From Maribellus sp. YY47 (GTDB lineage: Bacteria; Bacteroidota; Bacteroidia; Bacteroidales; Prolixibacteraceae), in the NCBI RefSeq assembly GCF_023111095.1, contig NZ_JALGYW010000002.1, forward strand, positions 186,001 through 250,000: a stretch of DNA of 64,000 nucleotides, read 5' to 3'. Below the pieces are notes generated by a model. That model saw only the letters and a list, made by a program, of their open reading frames with translations. It had not been told where the DNA came from and searched no databases. A program made the translations under genes and the position numbers. Every line of letters begins with the position of its first letter. Position 1 is the first letter of the stretch. Positions 1 through 9,140 of this stretch are shown in pieces.

Positions 1-17
1 ATCATTTAGTTTATCGT

Positions 18-1358
18 TTACGGAAGAAAGCCAAATACCGGTTTTCCGAGGTAAACATCCATTGTTTTTTGCTTTATCGTGTATTGTAGTTTTGTTCTCA
101 GCAAGTCGCTTTTTGCCTGGGCCATAATGTTTTTCGAATCGTACAGTTCGATGACACTGATCAGTCCCTGCGCCAGTTTTTTTTCTGCCGCATCGTACGC
201 AACCTGTGCAAAATCTACCTGTTTTACCAGTTGATTGTATTCGGCCCAAAAAGATTCCAACTCCTGAGCATTTTGTGTGATCTCGTTTAAAAGTTGCTGC
301 GAAGTCTTTACCAGTTCGGTTTGCGCCCGCAAATAGTTTAGTCGGGCCTGCTTCACATCCGACCGCAATCCAAAGCGCTGAAAAACGGGAATATTCAACG
401 AAAGTCCCACCGACTGACTGGCATTATTATCCAATTGATTGCGCAACGATTCCGTATTATCCTTGCCTTTCAGTTTCGCATAATACGACGAATAACTGCC
501 CGACATGGTCAAACTGGGCCACAAGCCTCCTTTGGCAATCGAAAGATTTTTTTGTGCGGCCTGTTTGCGCAATTCTCCGGCTCTAATTGTAGGATAAAAA
601 TCCAAAGCACCGGAATAAATATCCGAAGCTGGCCTTGATTCGGTACTCGCCGGAATCATATCGGGAGAAAGTAAATCAATCTTAAAATCGCCCTCCGGAT
701 TAAGGTTCATCGCCTGTTTCAGATTAAGCACTGCTGTTTTGTAGAAATTCTGCGTTTGAATCAGTGTCAGTTCTTCTTTTGCCAGGCGCGATTCCATCTC
801 CAGCAGGTCAGACTTTGCCTTTAATCCCAAATCGACCTGCTTTTGTGTTTGTCTGAGATTCATTTCCGACAACTCTTTTTGCTCCTTTACAATTTCCATC
901 AGTCCATTGTAATAGACGGCGTTGTAATAGGCCTCCATCACCGAAAATGCGAGATCATACTTTTGCATTTTTTCATCTTCCATTCCGGCGAGATAATTCA
1001 TTTTGCGGAACGAAATGGTATTCTGACGGGTAAATCCTCTGAAGATATCAATCCCGCTGTAAAAACCCACATTGCTATATACCTGGCTGGTATTAATGTA
1101 TTCGTAGGTATCGTAATCGAGCGACTTCCCAAAATAATTGGAACCGCTCATACCAATGGAAACATAAGGTAAAAGGTTACGTTTCGACTGGTTCAGGCTT
1201 TCCCTGTTTATTTCATTTTGAATGTCACTTTTTTTGACATCCAGATTGTTGGAAACCGCATATTGAATACATTCCCCGAGTGTCCATTCTTTCTGAGAAA
1301 AAACACTTTGACTTGACAATAAAATAAGTACAATAAGTATGTATAGAATAATCTTCAT
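18..1358 (-). CDS. TolC-family outer membrane efflux protein
   Basis: Outer membrane channel of a tripartite efflux or type I export system. The 446-residue product has a Sec signal peptide (hydrophobic ILYILIVLILL, cleavage near VFSQ) and then long alpha-helical Gln/Leu-rich stretches typical of the TolC periplasmic barrel. EWTLGECIQYAVSNN is the usual TolC family opening. The open frame runs on to 1598, but I start at the ATG at 1358 because it places the signal peptide at the N-terminus; an ATG at 1376 is also possible. Partner genes (HlyD-type adaptor, transporter) would lie beyond the left edge, so this may be the first gene of an efflux operon. Substrate unknown. Confidence 0.9.
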   Translation of the reverse strand: MKIILYILIVLILLSSQSVFSQKEWTLGECIQYAVSNNLDVKKSDIQNEINRESLNQSKRNLLPYVSIGMSGSNYFGKSLDYDTYEYINTSQVYSNVGFYSGIDIFRGFTRQNTISFRKMNYLAGMEDEKMQKYDLAFSVMEAYYNAVYYNGLMEIVKEQKELSEMNLRQTQKQVDLGLKAKSDLLEMESRLAKEELTLIQTQNFYKTAVLNLKQAMNLNPEGDFKIDLLSPDMIPASTESRPASDIYSGALDFYPTIRAGELRKQAAQKNLSIAKGGLWPSLTMSGSYSSYYAKLKGKDNTESLRNQLDNNASQSVGLSLNIPVFQRFGLRSDVKQARLNYLRAQTELVKTSQQLLNEITQNAQELESFWAEYNQLVKQVDFAQVAYDAAEKKLAQGLISVIELYDSKNIMAQAKSDLLRTKLQYTIKQKTMDVYLGKPVFGFLP

Positions 1359-1646
1359 GCTGAAAAATCGTTTCATCGGCCGATTGTATGCCAAAAAGAA
1401 TGCCACCAAACATAAAACACTATAAAACAGCACATAACAAAAAACGAAATACGACCAACCTTCAAAAAATGTATAATTAATGGACAAGAAGGTGTAAAAT
1501 ATTTTTACAAAACATTGTACTTCAATTGTGCCGGAACGATCCGATTGAAACCAATTGACCTTTGCCTCCTCAGTTACTGACCGATATAATTGTTTCAACT
1601 TCAGAAAACTTAAGTCTGGTTTAAACCATCAATTCTGATGATTCGT

Positions 1647-1654
1647 TATCTTTG
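1647..1654 (+). promoter_or_regulatory. Putative -7 promoter box for the M3 peptidase
   Basis: TATCTTTG matches the Bacteroidota sigma-ABfr -7 consensus TAnnTTTG, about 55 bases before the peptidase start. No clear -33 box was confirmed. Pattern match only. Confidence 0.45.
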
Positions 1655-1708
1655 ACCGATTTAATCTGATCAACAGTTGTCACACTTTAAAGACATCAAA
1701 ACGAATTT

Positions 1709-3841
1709 ATGCAGATGAAAAAGATTTTTTATTTACCAGTTATGCTGCTGACCTTGATGACCGCATGCGGCCCGAATCAGCAGGAAAAAAACAATGATTC
1801 CATGCAAAGTAATCCATTATTACGTGAAAGCAGTTTGCCCTTTGGCGCTCCTGATTTTACTCAGCTGAAAAATGAAGATTTCAAGCCGGCCATTGAACAG
1901 GGGATGAAAGAACAAATGGCCGAAATTGAAGCCATTGCCAACAACGCTGAGCCGGCAACTTTCGAAAATACATTGGTTGCCCTCGAAAAAAGCGGGCAAA
2001 CCTTAAGCCGTGCCTATGGTGTTTTCGGCTTGCTTTCGGGCGCTAACACCAATCCCGACATCCAGCAAACCGAAGAAGAACTGGCGCCAAAGCTTGCTGC
2101 GCATAGCGACGCAATATTTTTGAACGATAATTTATTCCAGCGGGTAAAAAGCATTTACAACGAACGGGAAAGCCTCAATCTCGATGCTGAATCGCTTAAA
2201 CTGGTGGAATACTATTATCAGAAATTTGAACTTGCCGGGGCTAATTTATCAGCCGAAGACAAGGAGAAAATGAAGAAGCTAAACGAGGAAGAAGCTTCAT
2301 TGAGTACCAAATTTGGGAACCTGCTGATAGCTGCGGCTAAAAAAGGAGCCTTGGTAGTAGACAGCAAAGAACGCCTCGACGGGCTTTCGGAAGGAGAAAT
2401 CAGCGCGGCAGCCCAGCAGGCTGAAGATGCTGGCATGAGCGGACAATACATGATCACGCTGCAGAACACCACTCAGCAACCGGATCTGCAATCGCTGACC
2501 AACCGCGAAACACGTCGTCAGCTTTTCGACAACTCGTGGAACCGCGCCGAACAGGGTGACGAAAACGATACACGAAGCATCATTACCCGCATTGCTGAAA
2601 TAAGGGCAGAGCAGGCCAAAATTATGGGTTTCAAAAATTTTGCAGAATGGCAGTTACAGGACCAGATGGCAAAAACACCTGAGGCAGTAGAAGCATTACT
2701 CGGAAAATTAACTCCGGCTGCCACAGCAAAAGCCAAAGAAGAAGCTGCAGATATCCAAAAACTCATTGATAGCCAAAACGGTGGATTCGAACTCGAAGCG
2801 TGGGATTGGAATTTGTACGCAGAAAAAGTAAGGAAAGAAAAATACGACCTGGACGAGAGCCAGATCAAACCGTATTTCGAACTGAATAATGTAATGGAGA
2901 ACGGTGTTTTCTACGCCGCCACTCAACTATACGGTATTACTTTCAAGGAAAGAAAAGACATTCCGGTATACCAGGACGATGTGCGCGTTTGGGAAATCTT
3001 CGACAAAGATGGCTCATCAATGGCCTTGTTCTATACCGATTATTACAAACGCGACAACAAAGCAGGCGGTGCCTGGATGGGCAACATCACCGAACAATCG
3101 AAATTACTGGGCAACAAACCCGTGATTTACAACGTATGTAATTACTCGAAACCGGCGGCCGGAGAACCTGCTCTGCTCAGTTTCGACGATGTAACCACCA
3201 TGTTCCACGAATTTGGCCACGCCCTGCACGGTTTGTTTGCCAACCAGCAGTACCCAAGCCTTTCGGGAACGAACGTTTCCCGCGACTTTGTAGAACTTCC
3301 CTCTCAGTTTAACGAACACTGGGTGCTCTACCCTAGCGTGTTTGCGAATTTCGCCAAACATTATAAAACAGGTGAACCGATGCCACAGGAATTGGTGGAA
3401 AAGATTAAAAAATCAGCCACATTCAACCAGGGGTATGCATTTACCGAATTTTTGGCAGCTGCTGTACTTGATATGCAATGGCACACCATTACCGAAGGTC
3501 AAAAAATTGAGGATGCGGATGCCTTTGAACTGGAAGCGCTGAAAAAAACCGGAATGTACCTGAAAGAAGTACCTCCGCGTTATCGCTCGTCGTACTTCCT
3601 GCACATTTGGGGACATGGTTACGCAGCTGGTTATTATGCCTACTGCTGGGCCGAAGTTCTGGATAACGATGCCTTCGAGTGGTTCCGGGAAAACGGTGGC
3701 CTGACTCCTGAAAATGGTCAACGTTTCCGCGACATGATCCTGTCGATTGGAAATACAAAAGACCTCGCAAAAGCTTATCAGGATTTCCGTGGAAAAGAAG
3801 CCGATATTAAACCACTATTGAAAAAACGAGGTTTGATTTAA
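1709..3841 (+). CDS. M3 family metallopeptidase (Dcp/oligopeptidase-like), lipoprotein
   Basis: Zinc oligopeptidase or peptidyl-dipeptidase, probably degrading peptides in the periplasm. The 710-residue length fits the Dcp/PrlC family. The zinc motif HEFGH is at residues 500-504, with the downstream Glu ligand in the RDFVELPSQ block. The N-terminus has a hydrophobic segment ending in the lipobox LMTAC (Cys20), so the protein is predicted to be a lipoprotein. A second ATG two codons on (1715) is an equally good start. It stands alone, followed by a strong terminator. Its position between tolC and a two-component system may be incidental. Peptidyl-dipeptidase versus oligopeptidase specificity cannot be told from the sequence alone. 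Confidence 0.93.
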   Translation: MQMKKIFYLPVMLLTLMTACGPNQQEKNNDSMQSNPLLRESSLPFGAPDFTQLKNEDFKPAIEQGMKEQMAEIEAIANNAEPATFENTLVALEKSGQTLSRAYGVFGLLSGANTNPDIQQTEEELAPKLAAHSDAIFLNDNLFQRVKSIYNERESLNLDAESLKLVEYYYQKFELAGANLSAEDKEKMKKLNEEEASLSTKFGNLLIAAAKKGALVVDSKERLDGLSEGEISAAAQQAEDAGMSGQYMITLQNTTQQPDLQSLTNRETRRQLFDNSWNRAEQGDENDTRSIITRIAEIRAEQAKIMGFKNFAEWQLQDQMAKTPEAVEALLGKLTPAATAKAKEEAADIQKLIDSQNGGFELEAWDWNLYAEKVRKEKYDLDESQIKPYFELNNVMENGVFYAATQLYGITFKERKDIPVYQDDVRVWEIFDKDGSSMALFYTDYYKRDNKAGGAWMGNITEQSKLLGNKPVIYNVCNYSKPAAGEPALLSFDDVTTMFHEFGHALHGLFANQQYPSLSGTNVSRDFVELPSQFNEHWVLYPSVFANFAKHYKTGEPMPQELVEKIKKSATFNQGYAFTEFLAAAVLDMQWHTITEGQKIEDADAFELEALKKTGMYLKEVPPRYRSSYFLHIWGHGYAAGYYAYCWAEVLDNDAFEWFRENGGLTPENGQRFRDMILSIGNTKDLAKAYQDFRGKEADIKPLLKKRGLI

Positions 3842-3865
3842 TCACTTCAATTTCGAAAACATATA

Positions 3866-3902
3866 AAATCCGGTTCAGCATCGTTCTGAACCGGATTTTT
3901 TT
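3866..3902 (+). terminator. Rho-independent terminator after the M3 peptidase
   Basis: AAATCCGGTTCAG pairs with CTGAACCGGATTT across a 7-base loop, followed by a T run. Strong hairpin 25 bases after the stop codon. Confidence 0.9.
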
Positions 3903-4122
3903 CATTTATGGCATATTTCAAACCTGTCAAAGAAATTAACTTCAGGTGTAAAATATTTTGACACTCAACTGAAACTCAAACCGATACAAAACCTCATTAA
4001 AAATCCTAATCAAATGACCTACAATCGCTTATAACGCTTCCGAAATTTTTGTGTATATTTTGCATAAATTTTGAGTTTAGCTGCCTGTTAAACATTCAGA
4101 TTCAAAAAAACACCGGAAGACC

Positions 4123-5487
4123 ATGCCCAAAGGAAAATTACTGGTAGTAGACGACAACAAAAGCATTTTAAGCGCACTTGAGATTCTGCTGCAGGACGAT
4201 TTTGAAGAAATAAAAACCATCGCGAATCCCAACCAATTGCCTTCGCTGATCGAAAATGGCCAATACGACCTGGTTCTGCTTGACATGAATTTTTCGGCGG
4301 GCGTAAATACCGGAAATGAAGGTTTGTACTGGCTATCTCGCATCCAGGAACTGCGCCCCGATATGGAAGTGGTATTGTTTACTGCTTACGGCGATGTGGA
4401 ACTGGCAGTTAAAGCGCTAAAGAAAGGAGCGTCCGATTTTATTCTGAAACCCTGGGACAACGAAAAACTTCGCACCACTTTGTTGAATGTTTATAAACTT
4501 CAGCAATCGAAAAAAGAGATCAAACAGCTCAAGCGAAAAGAAAGTGCATTAAAAAGCGAGATCAACAACGACCGCTATTTTATTATCGCAGAATCGCCCC
4601 AAATGAAAGAGCTGCTGGCCCTGGTTCGGAAAGTAGCCCAAACCGATGCCAACGTGCTGATTACCGGCGACAATGGAACCGGCAAAGAGCTGATTGCCCG
4701 CGAACTGCACCGGCACTCGAAACGTGCCGGCGAAATTATGGTGAATGTTGATATGGGTGCGATTACCGAAACGCTTTTCGAAAGCGAGTTGTTTGGGCAT
4801 AAAAAAGGATCGTTTACCGACGCCCGCGAAGACCGGACCGGAAAAATCGAGAATGCCAGCAGCGGAACACTTTTTCTGGATGAGATCGGAAACCTGCCCG
4901 TTCACCTTCAACCCAAATTACTGGCTGCTTTGCAAAACCGCGAGGTTACACCCATTGGCAGCAACAAACCGGTGCCGGTGGATATCCGGCTTATTTGTGC
5001 CACCAATCAAAACCTCAATGCGATGGTAGCCGATGGTACTTTTCGTGAAGACTTGCTGTACCGCATCAATACCATTCATATTGAAATTCCGCCACTGCGC
5101 GAACGAAAAGATGATGTAATTGCTATTGCCAATTATTTCCTCAAAAAATACTGCGCCAAATACCGAAAACCCGAAATGCGTATTACAGATGCAGGACTTC
5201 GAAAACTATCTAACTACCAATGGCCTGGAAATGTGCGGGAACTACAGCACACCATCGAAAAAACAGTGATTCTTTCGGATAAAAAAGAACTTACTCCTGA
5301 TGATTTTTTCTTTAAACCGGTGATGGCCGGTGCAGGCGATATTTTTGACGGAACCATTGAAGAAATGGAGCAAAAAATGATTGTGAAAATGCTGCAAAGA
5401 ACGGGATCGAACCTCTCATCAACAGCCGAACAATTAGGAATAACCCGCCAAACACTTTACAACAAAATGAAAAAATACAAGCTTTAA
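4123..5487 (+). CDS. Sigma-54 dependent response regulator (NtrC family)
   Basis: Transcription activator for sigma-54 RNA polymerase, controlled by phosphorylation. An N-terminal receiver has the acidic pair D10/D11 and phospho-acceptor D54 in VLLDMNFSAG, with an extended loop after it. The AAA+ domain has Walker A GDNGTGKE at residues 182-189 and Walker B LFLDEIGN. The C-terminus is a Fis-type helix-turn-helix (ITRQTLYNKMKKY). The sigma-54 contact loop reads GSFTDA (residues 229-234) instead of canonical GAFTGA. The histidine kinase gene starts 3 bases after its stop, so the two form a cognate pair. The nearby tolC gene suggests an envelope or efflux regulon, but no target promoter was found. 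Confidence 0.95.
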   Translation: MPKGKLLVVDDNKSILSALEILLQDDFEEIKTIANPNQLPSLIENGQYDLVLLDMNFSAGVNTGNEGLYWLSRIQELRPDMEVVLFTAYGDVELAVKALKKGASDFILKPWDNEKLRTTLLNVYKLQQSKKEIKQLKRKESALKSEINNDRYFIIAESPQMKELLALVRKVAQTDANVLITGDNGTGKELIARELHRHSKRAGEIMVNVDMGAITETLFESELFGHKKGSFTDAREDRTGKIENASSGTLFLDEIGNLPVHLQPKLLAALQNREVTPIGSNKPVPVDIRLICATNQNLNAMVADGTFREDLLYRINTIHIEIPPLRERKDDVIAIANYFLKKYCAKYRKPEMRITDAGLRKLSNYQWPGNVRELQHTIEKTVILSDKKELTPDDFFFKPVMAGAGDIFDGTIEEMEQKMIVKMLQRTGSNLSSTAEQLGITRQTLYNKMKKYKL

Positions 5488-5490
5488 AAC

Positions 5491-6831
5491 ATGGTCAGCA
5501 GGCACATCAACCGACAAATTATTACCAGGGTTATTTTACTGACAGGAAACGCATTGCTTTTAAGCTGGGTACTTTTGGGCGCTGCGGTATATGTGCTGGT
5601 TGGATTTTTGTTTTTGGTGCTGGTTTTCCAGGTAATTGAGCTGATCAACTTTCTCAACCGTACCAACCGAAAAATAGCTTACTTTTTTGATGCCATCCGG
5701 AACGAAGATTCCACGCTAAATTTTCCGGAACATAACGGGAATAAATCATTGAATGAGCTCAATTCAAGTCTTAACAAAGTAAACGAACTGATAAAACAAA
5801 TCAAGTTTGAATTGCGCGAGCAAGAGCATTATTTCCAGACCATTTTGGAACATGTCTCAACCGGAATTATCACCTACAACGAAAAAGGCACTATTTTTCT
5901 GGCCAACTCGGCGGCCAAAAACCTGCTTGGGCACGAGCATATGACCCACATCAACCAGATCGTAAGAATCGATAAAAAGCTTTTTAATACCTTAAAAGAA
6001 CTCCAACCCGGCGACAACCGACTGGTGACTTTTAACAACAAAACCGGGGTTGTACAACTTTCGCTCAGATCGACACGGTTTAAAACCGCCACCGACAATC
6101 TTCAACTGGTGACTTTTCATGATATTAAAAATGAAATGGACACCAAAGAGTTGGAAAGCTGGATTAAACTGATTCGCGTTCTCACCCACGAAATTATGAA
6201 TACGGTAGCCCCAATCACTTCGCTGTCTCAAACAATATTGGGTTATTTTAAAAACCTGGAAGATAATGTGCCCTCCGAAAAGATAATCGCGAATTCGATA
6301 AAAGGTCTGGAAGTTATCAATGAACGCGGAACCGGGTTGATCGGTTTTGTGGATACTTACCGAAAACTGACACGCATTCCTCCGCCGGAAAAGAAAACGG
6401 TTAAAGTGGGGCAACTTATCGAAAGTATCATCACGCTGATCAAATACGAACCGCTCAGTGAGAAAGTAAAAATCGACTGGGAGTTACTTCCTGCCGACCT
6501 GGAAATTTCAGTTGATAAAAAACAGATTTCGCAGGTGATGATCAACCTGATCAAAAATTCGATGGAAGCCTTGAAAAACAACGAAGAAGGCCTCATTAAA
6601 ATAAAAGGAGAATACCATGAGAACGGACGGGCACAAATCTCAGTCACCGATAACGGGCCCGGTATTCCGGAAGATATAATGGATAAGATTTTTGTTCCGT
6701 TCTTTACAACCAAAGAATCGGGTTCCGGAATTGGGTTAAGTCTTTCGCGACAAATAATGCTTCTACACGGAGGAAGGCTAAAAGCGACTTCTCTGCCGGG
6801 AGTCCAAACCAAGTTTATATTGGAATTCTGA
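5491..6831 (+). CDS. Sensor histidine kinase, NtrY-like, partner of the upstream regulator
   Basis: Membrane histidine kinase of 446 residues. Two hydrophobic segments near residues 10-50 are separated by almost no periplasmic loop, so the signal is probably sensed in the membrane or cytoplasm. A PAS-like region follows (about 110-215), then a HisKA domain with phospho-acceptor H233 in LTHEIMNT, and an ATPase domain with N-box NLIKNSMEAL, G1 DNGPGIP and G2 GSGIGLSLS. It starts 3 bases after the response regulator and is almost certainly cotranscribed with it. No terminator is obvious after it. Confidence 0.94.
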   Translation: MVSRHINRQIITRVILLTGNALLLSWVLLGAAVYVLVGFLFLVLVFQVIELINFLNRTNRKIAYFFDAIRNEDSTLNFPEHNGNKSLNELNSSLNKVNELIKQIKFELREQEHYFQTILEHVSTGIITYNEKGTIFLANSAAKNLLGHEHMTHINQIVRIDKKLFNTLKELQPGDNRLVTFNNKTGVVQLSLRSTRFKTATDNLQLVTFHDIKNEMDTKELESWIKLIRVLTHEIMNTVAPITSLSQTILGYFKNLEDNVPSEKIIANSIKGLEVINERGTGLIGFVDTYRKLTRIPPPEKKTVKVGQLIESIITLIKYEPLSEKVKIDWELLPADLEISVDKKQISQVMINLIKNSMEALKNNEEGLIKIKGEYHENGRAQISVTDNGPGIPEDIMDKIFVPFFTTKESGSGIGLSLSRQIMLLHGGRLKATSLPGVQTKFILEF

Positions 6832-7032
6832 CATTTACAAAGGAAACAAGATACAAGCCGAAACCAATTTTCCCCCTCGGCAGGCAACTTTTTTCAAGCT
6901 CAACTTGGAAAATGTTAGCATTTTATCAAAAATACACCCAACTTGCTGACACTTCATTAAAACTTAAATCTCATTTTTCTATCTTGCACAAAAATAACAG
7001 AGGTACAAATAGACTTAATAAGATTTGCAATT

Positions 7033-8325
7033 ATGAATCCACAAGCTGCTGAGCTTAACAACATTATCCAGGAAAAAAGCGCGACTGTTTTTGAAATGCT
7101 TTCCGAAAGAGGAAAAAGTATTTTTTTCCCGAAGAAAGGAATTCTGGGACAAACAGCCGAAGCAAAAGGCACAAAAATAAATGCAACGATTGGTGCTGCC
7201 GTTGAAGACGATGGTACACCGATGCGTTTGGAATCGATTGCCTCAAAGATCAACATGGACCCGGGACTGGTATTTCCGTATGCCCCGAGTTTTGGACGCC
7301 CGGACATTCGTGCCAAGTGGAAAAGCATGATTTATGAAAAGAATCCTTCGTTAAAGGATGTTGAAATCAGCTTGCCGGTGGTTACCAATGCATTGACACA
7401 TGGTATCAGCATGGCCGGATATATGTTTTGCGATCAGCAGGACGAAGTAATTGTACCCGATCTTTTCTGGGGAAATTACAACCTGACTCTTACCAACATG
7501 TACGGTTGCGCGATCACTAAATTCAACCTGTTCAAAAACGGCGGATTTGACCTGGAAGCGTTTGAAGCCAAGTTGAATGAAGGTGGTATCGGGAAAAAAG
7601 TGGTAATTCTGAATTTCCCGAACAACCCATCGGGGTATACCCCTACTGTTGAAGAACAGGATGCCATTGTTGCAATTATAAAAGAAGCGGCTGACAAAGG
7701 CAATAAAATTGTAGCCATTACCGACGATGCTTATTTCGGACTGGTTTTCGAAGAAGGAATTGCACAGGAAAGTATTTTTGCTCCGCTTTCGCAGTTACAC
7801 GAAAATGTACTGGCAGTAAAAATAGATGGCGCCACCAAAGAAGACTATGTTTGGGGCTTCCGCGTTGGATTTATGACCTACGGAATAAAAGGAGGCGACG
7901 CTGCGCTGTACGGCGCTCTTGAGTCCAAAACGGCAGGTGCTATCCGTGGAAATATCTCGAATGCCGCCAATATTTCGCAGTCGCTGTTAATTGCTGCATT
8001 TGAAAGCGAAGAATATGCGGCACAAAAAGAAGCGAAGTATGTGATTATGAAACGCAGATACGATGCCGTTAAAGAAGCGTTGAAAGAAGAAAAATACATA
8101 GAGTATTTCGAAGCGATTCCTTATAACTCGGGCTATTTCATGTGTGTGCAGCTGGCAGAAGGTTTGGTTGGCGAAGAAGTTCGCCAGGTGCTGATCCAGA
8201 AATACAGCATTGGTGTAATCAGCCTTGGAAACATTTTACGGGTAGCTTTCTCAGCAGTTGCTGCTTCAGATGTTAAAGAAATGTTTGAAGGAATCTACAA
8301 CGCATGTAAAGATTGTAAAAAATAA
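7033..8325 (+). CDS. Class I/II aminotransferase, PLP-dependent
   Basis: Fold-type I aminotransferase of 430 residues. The probable Schiff-base lysine is K269 in the segment GATKEDYVWGFRVG, where the Arg is the usual phosphate-contacting residue. NFPNNPSGYTPT carries the conserved substrate/PLP Asn-Pro region, and TDDAYFGL supplies the PLP-binding Asp and Tyr. The amino donor cannot be assigned; aromatic or branched-chain activity is possible. A weak TATCTTGC box at 6980-6987 could be its promoter. It is monocistronic in appearance. The gap 6832-7032 before it holds nothing else recognisable. Confidence 0.88.
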   Translation: MNPQAAELNNIIQEKSATVFEMLSERGKSIFFPKKGILGQTAEAKGTKINATIGAAVEDDGTPMRLESIASKINMDPGLVFPYAPSFGRPDIRAKWKSMIYEKNPSLKDVEISLPVVTNALTHGISMAGYMFCDQQDEVIVPDLFWGNYNLTLTNMYGCAITKFNLFKNGGFDLEAFEAKLNEGGIGKKVVILNFPNNPSGYTPTVEEQDAIVAIIKEAADKGNKIVAITDDAYFGLVFEEGIAQESIFAPLSQLHENVLAVKIDGATKEDYVWGFRVGFMTYGIKGGDAALYGALESKTAGAIRGNISNAANISQSLLIAAFESEEYAAQKEAKYVIMKRRYDAVKEALKEEKYIEYFEAIPYNSGYFMCVQLAEGLVGEEVRQVLIQKYSIGVISLGNILRVAFSAVAASDVKEMFEGIYNACKDCKK

Positions 8326-8335
8326 AATATTGGCA

Positions 8336-8409
8336 CGCAGATGACGCAGATCCTTCAGATCATCATTAGCAATATTGGTGACGATCAGTTAAATCAGCGT
8401 CATCTGCGT
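8336..8409. repeat. Inverted repeat ACGCAGATGACGC / GCGTCATCTGCGT
   Basis: Arms of 13 bases (8336-8348 and 8397-8409) match perfectly as reverse complements across about 48 bases. A further partial copy of the cgcaga unit follows the left arm. The right arm runs into the end of the convergent hydrolase gene at 8400 and supplies its last two codons and stop. It looks like a small dispersed palindromic element, not a terminator, because no T run follows either arm. Confidence 0.7.
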
Positions 8410-9035
8410 TCTTTTTCAATTAGTTCTTTTAGCTGCTCAAACCTGATCATTTGCACCCCCAGTTTTTTCCAGTTTTCAAACGGAAGCGGAATATTGGGTA
8501 GTTCTTTTATGGCATCCTCCACCACATAAACCCTTTTCACCCTTTTTACCAATCCTAAAACAGCATCGTTAACACAAACATTGGTGGTAACGCCATACAC
8601 CATCACCGTTTGGGGCGAAAGCAATCTGACAATCTCGTCGGTGTATGGATTTCCTTTGAATACATCAAAAGCATCTTTACGGATGACAATTTCACGGGCT
8701 GTTTTAACGCCTTCGAGCGACGAATATTCTTTCTCCCAATCGAAGGTCAACGGATTTTGAGGGATCGTTTCAGCAACGTATTCCGCTCCAGCGGTATTAG
8801 CCATGCAGTGTTCCGGGAAAGTATGGATAAAATCGGGATTTGCAGAAAGTTCGGCTGATCCTTTGTAATGAAAGTCGGCAGTATTAACCACCCGAATATT
8901 ATGACTGGCAGCAAAATCGGTAAGCTTTTTCAATACCGGCTTTATTGTTTCTGCGCCCGGAGCATACAATTTTCCGTCGGGCTCCATAAAATCGACCTGC
9001 GTATCTACGTTCCAGAAAAGTACATCTGTTCTCAT
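8400..9035 (-). CDS. Nicotinamidase/isochorismatase-family cysteine hydrolase
   Basis: Cysteine hydrolase of 211 residues, probably converting nicotinamide to nicotinate in NAD salvage. The catalytic triad D11 (VDTQVDF), K120 (VIRKDAF) and C154 (GVTTNVCVND) is visible, as are metal-ligand candidates D54, H56 and H71 as in PncA enzymes. It is convergent with the aminotransferase. The last residues (Arg-Arg) and the TGA stop lie inside the ACGCAGATGACGC palindromic element, so the natural C-terminus may have been altered by insertion of the repeat. Other isochorismatase-fold amidases cannot be excluded. Confidence 0.85.
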   Translation of the reverse strand: MRTDVLFWNVDTQVDFMEPDGKLYAPGAETIKPVLKKLTDFAASHNIRVVNTADFHYKGSAELSANPDFIHTFPEHCMANTAGAEYVAETIPQNPLTFDWEKEYSSLEGVKTAREIVIRKDAFDVFKGNPYTDEIVRLLSPQTVMVYGVTTNVCVNDAVLGLVKRVKRVYVVEDAIKELPNIPLPFENWKKLGVQMIRFEQLKELIEKERR

Positions 9036-9087
9036 TTCAATACTGTTTTAAATACTTCCTAAAGTTATGCCGAAATTCAAATCTGAC

Positions 9088-9118
9088 CAAAAAAGAAAAC
9101 CCGGATCACAGACCCGGG
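9088..9118 (-). terminator. Terminator downstream of dsbD
   Basis: On the minus strand CCCGG and CCGGG form a GC-rich stem with an 8-9 base loop, followed by TTTTCTTTTTT. It lies just after the dsbD stop and in the gap to the next minus-strand gene. Confidence 0.85.
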
Positions 9119-9140
9119 CTTCTTACTTATTTTCTTTTCC

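Noticed and set aside
1381-1410. Sigma-54 promoter TGGCAT-N5-TTGGC before tolC (minus strand)
   Set aside because: GG and GC are 11 bases apart instead of 10. No convincing -24/-12 site was found near the regulators' genes either.
1359-1598. 80-codon N-terminal extension of the TolC frame
   Set aside because: It has no family features and would place the signal peptide inside the protein. The ATG at 1358 (or 1376) explains the N-terminus.
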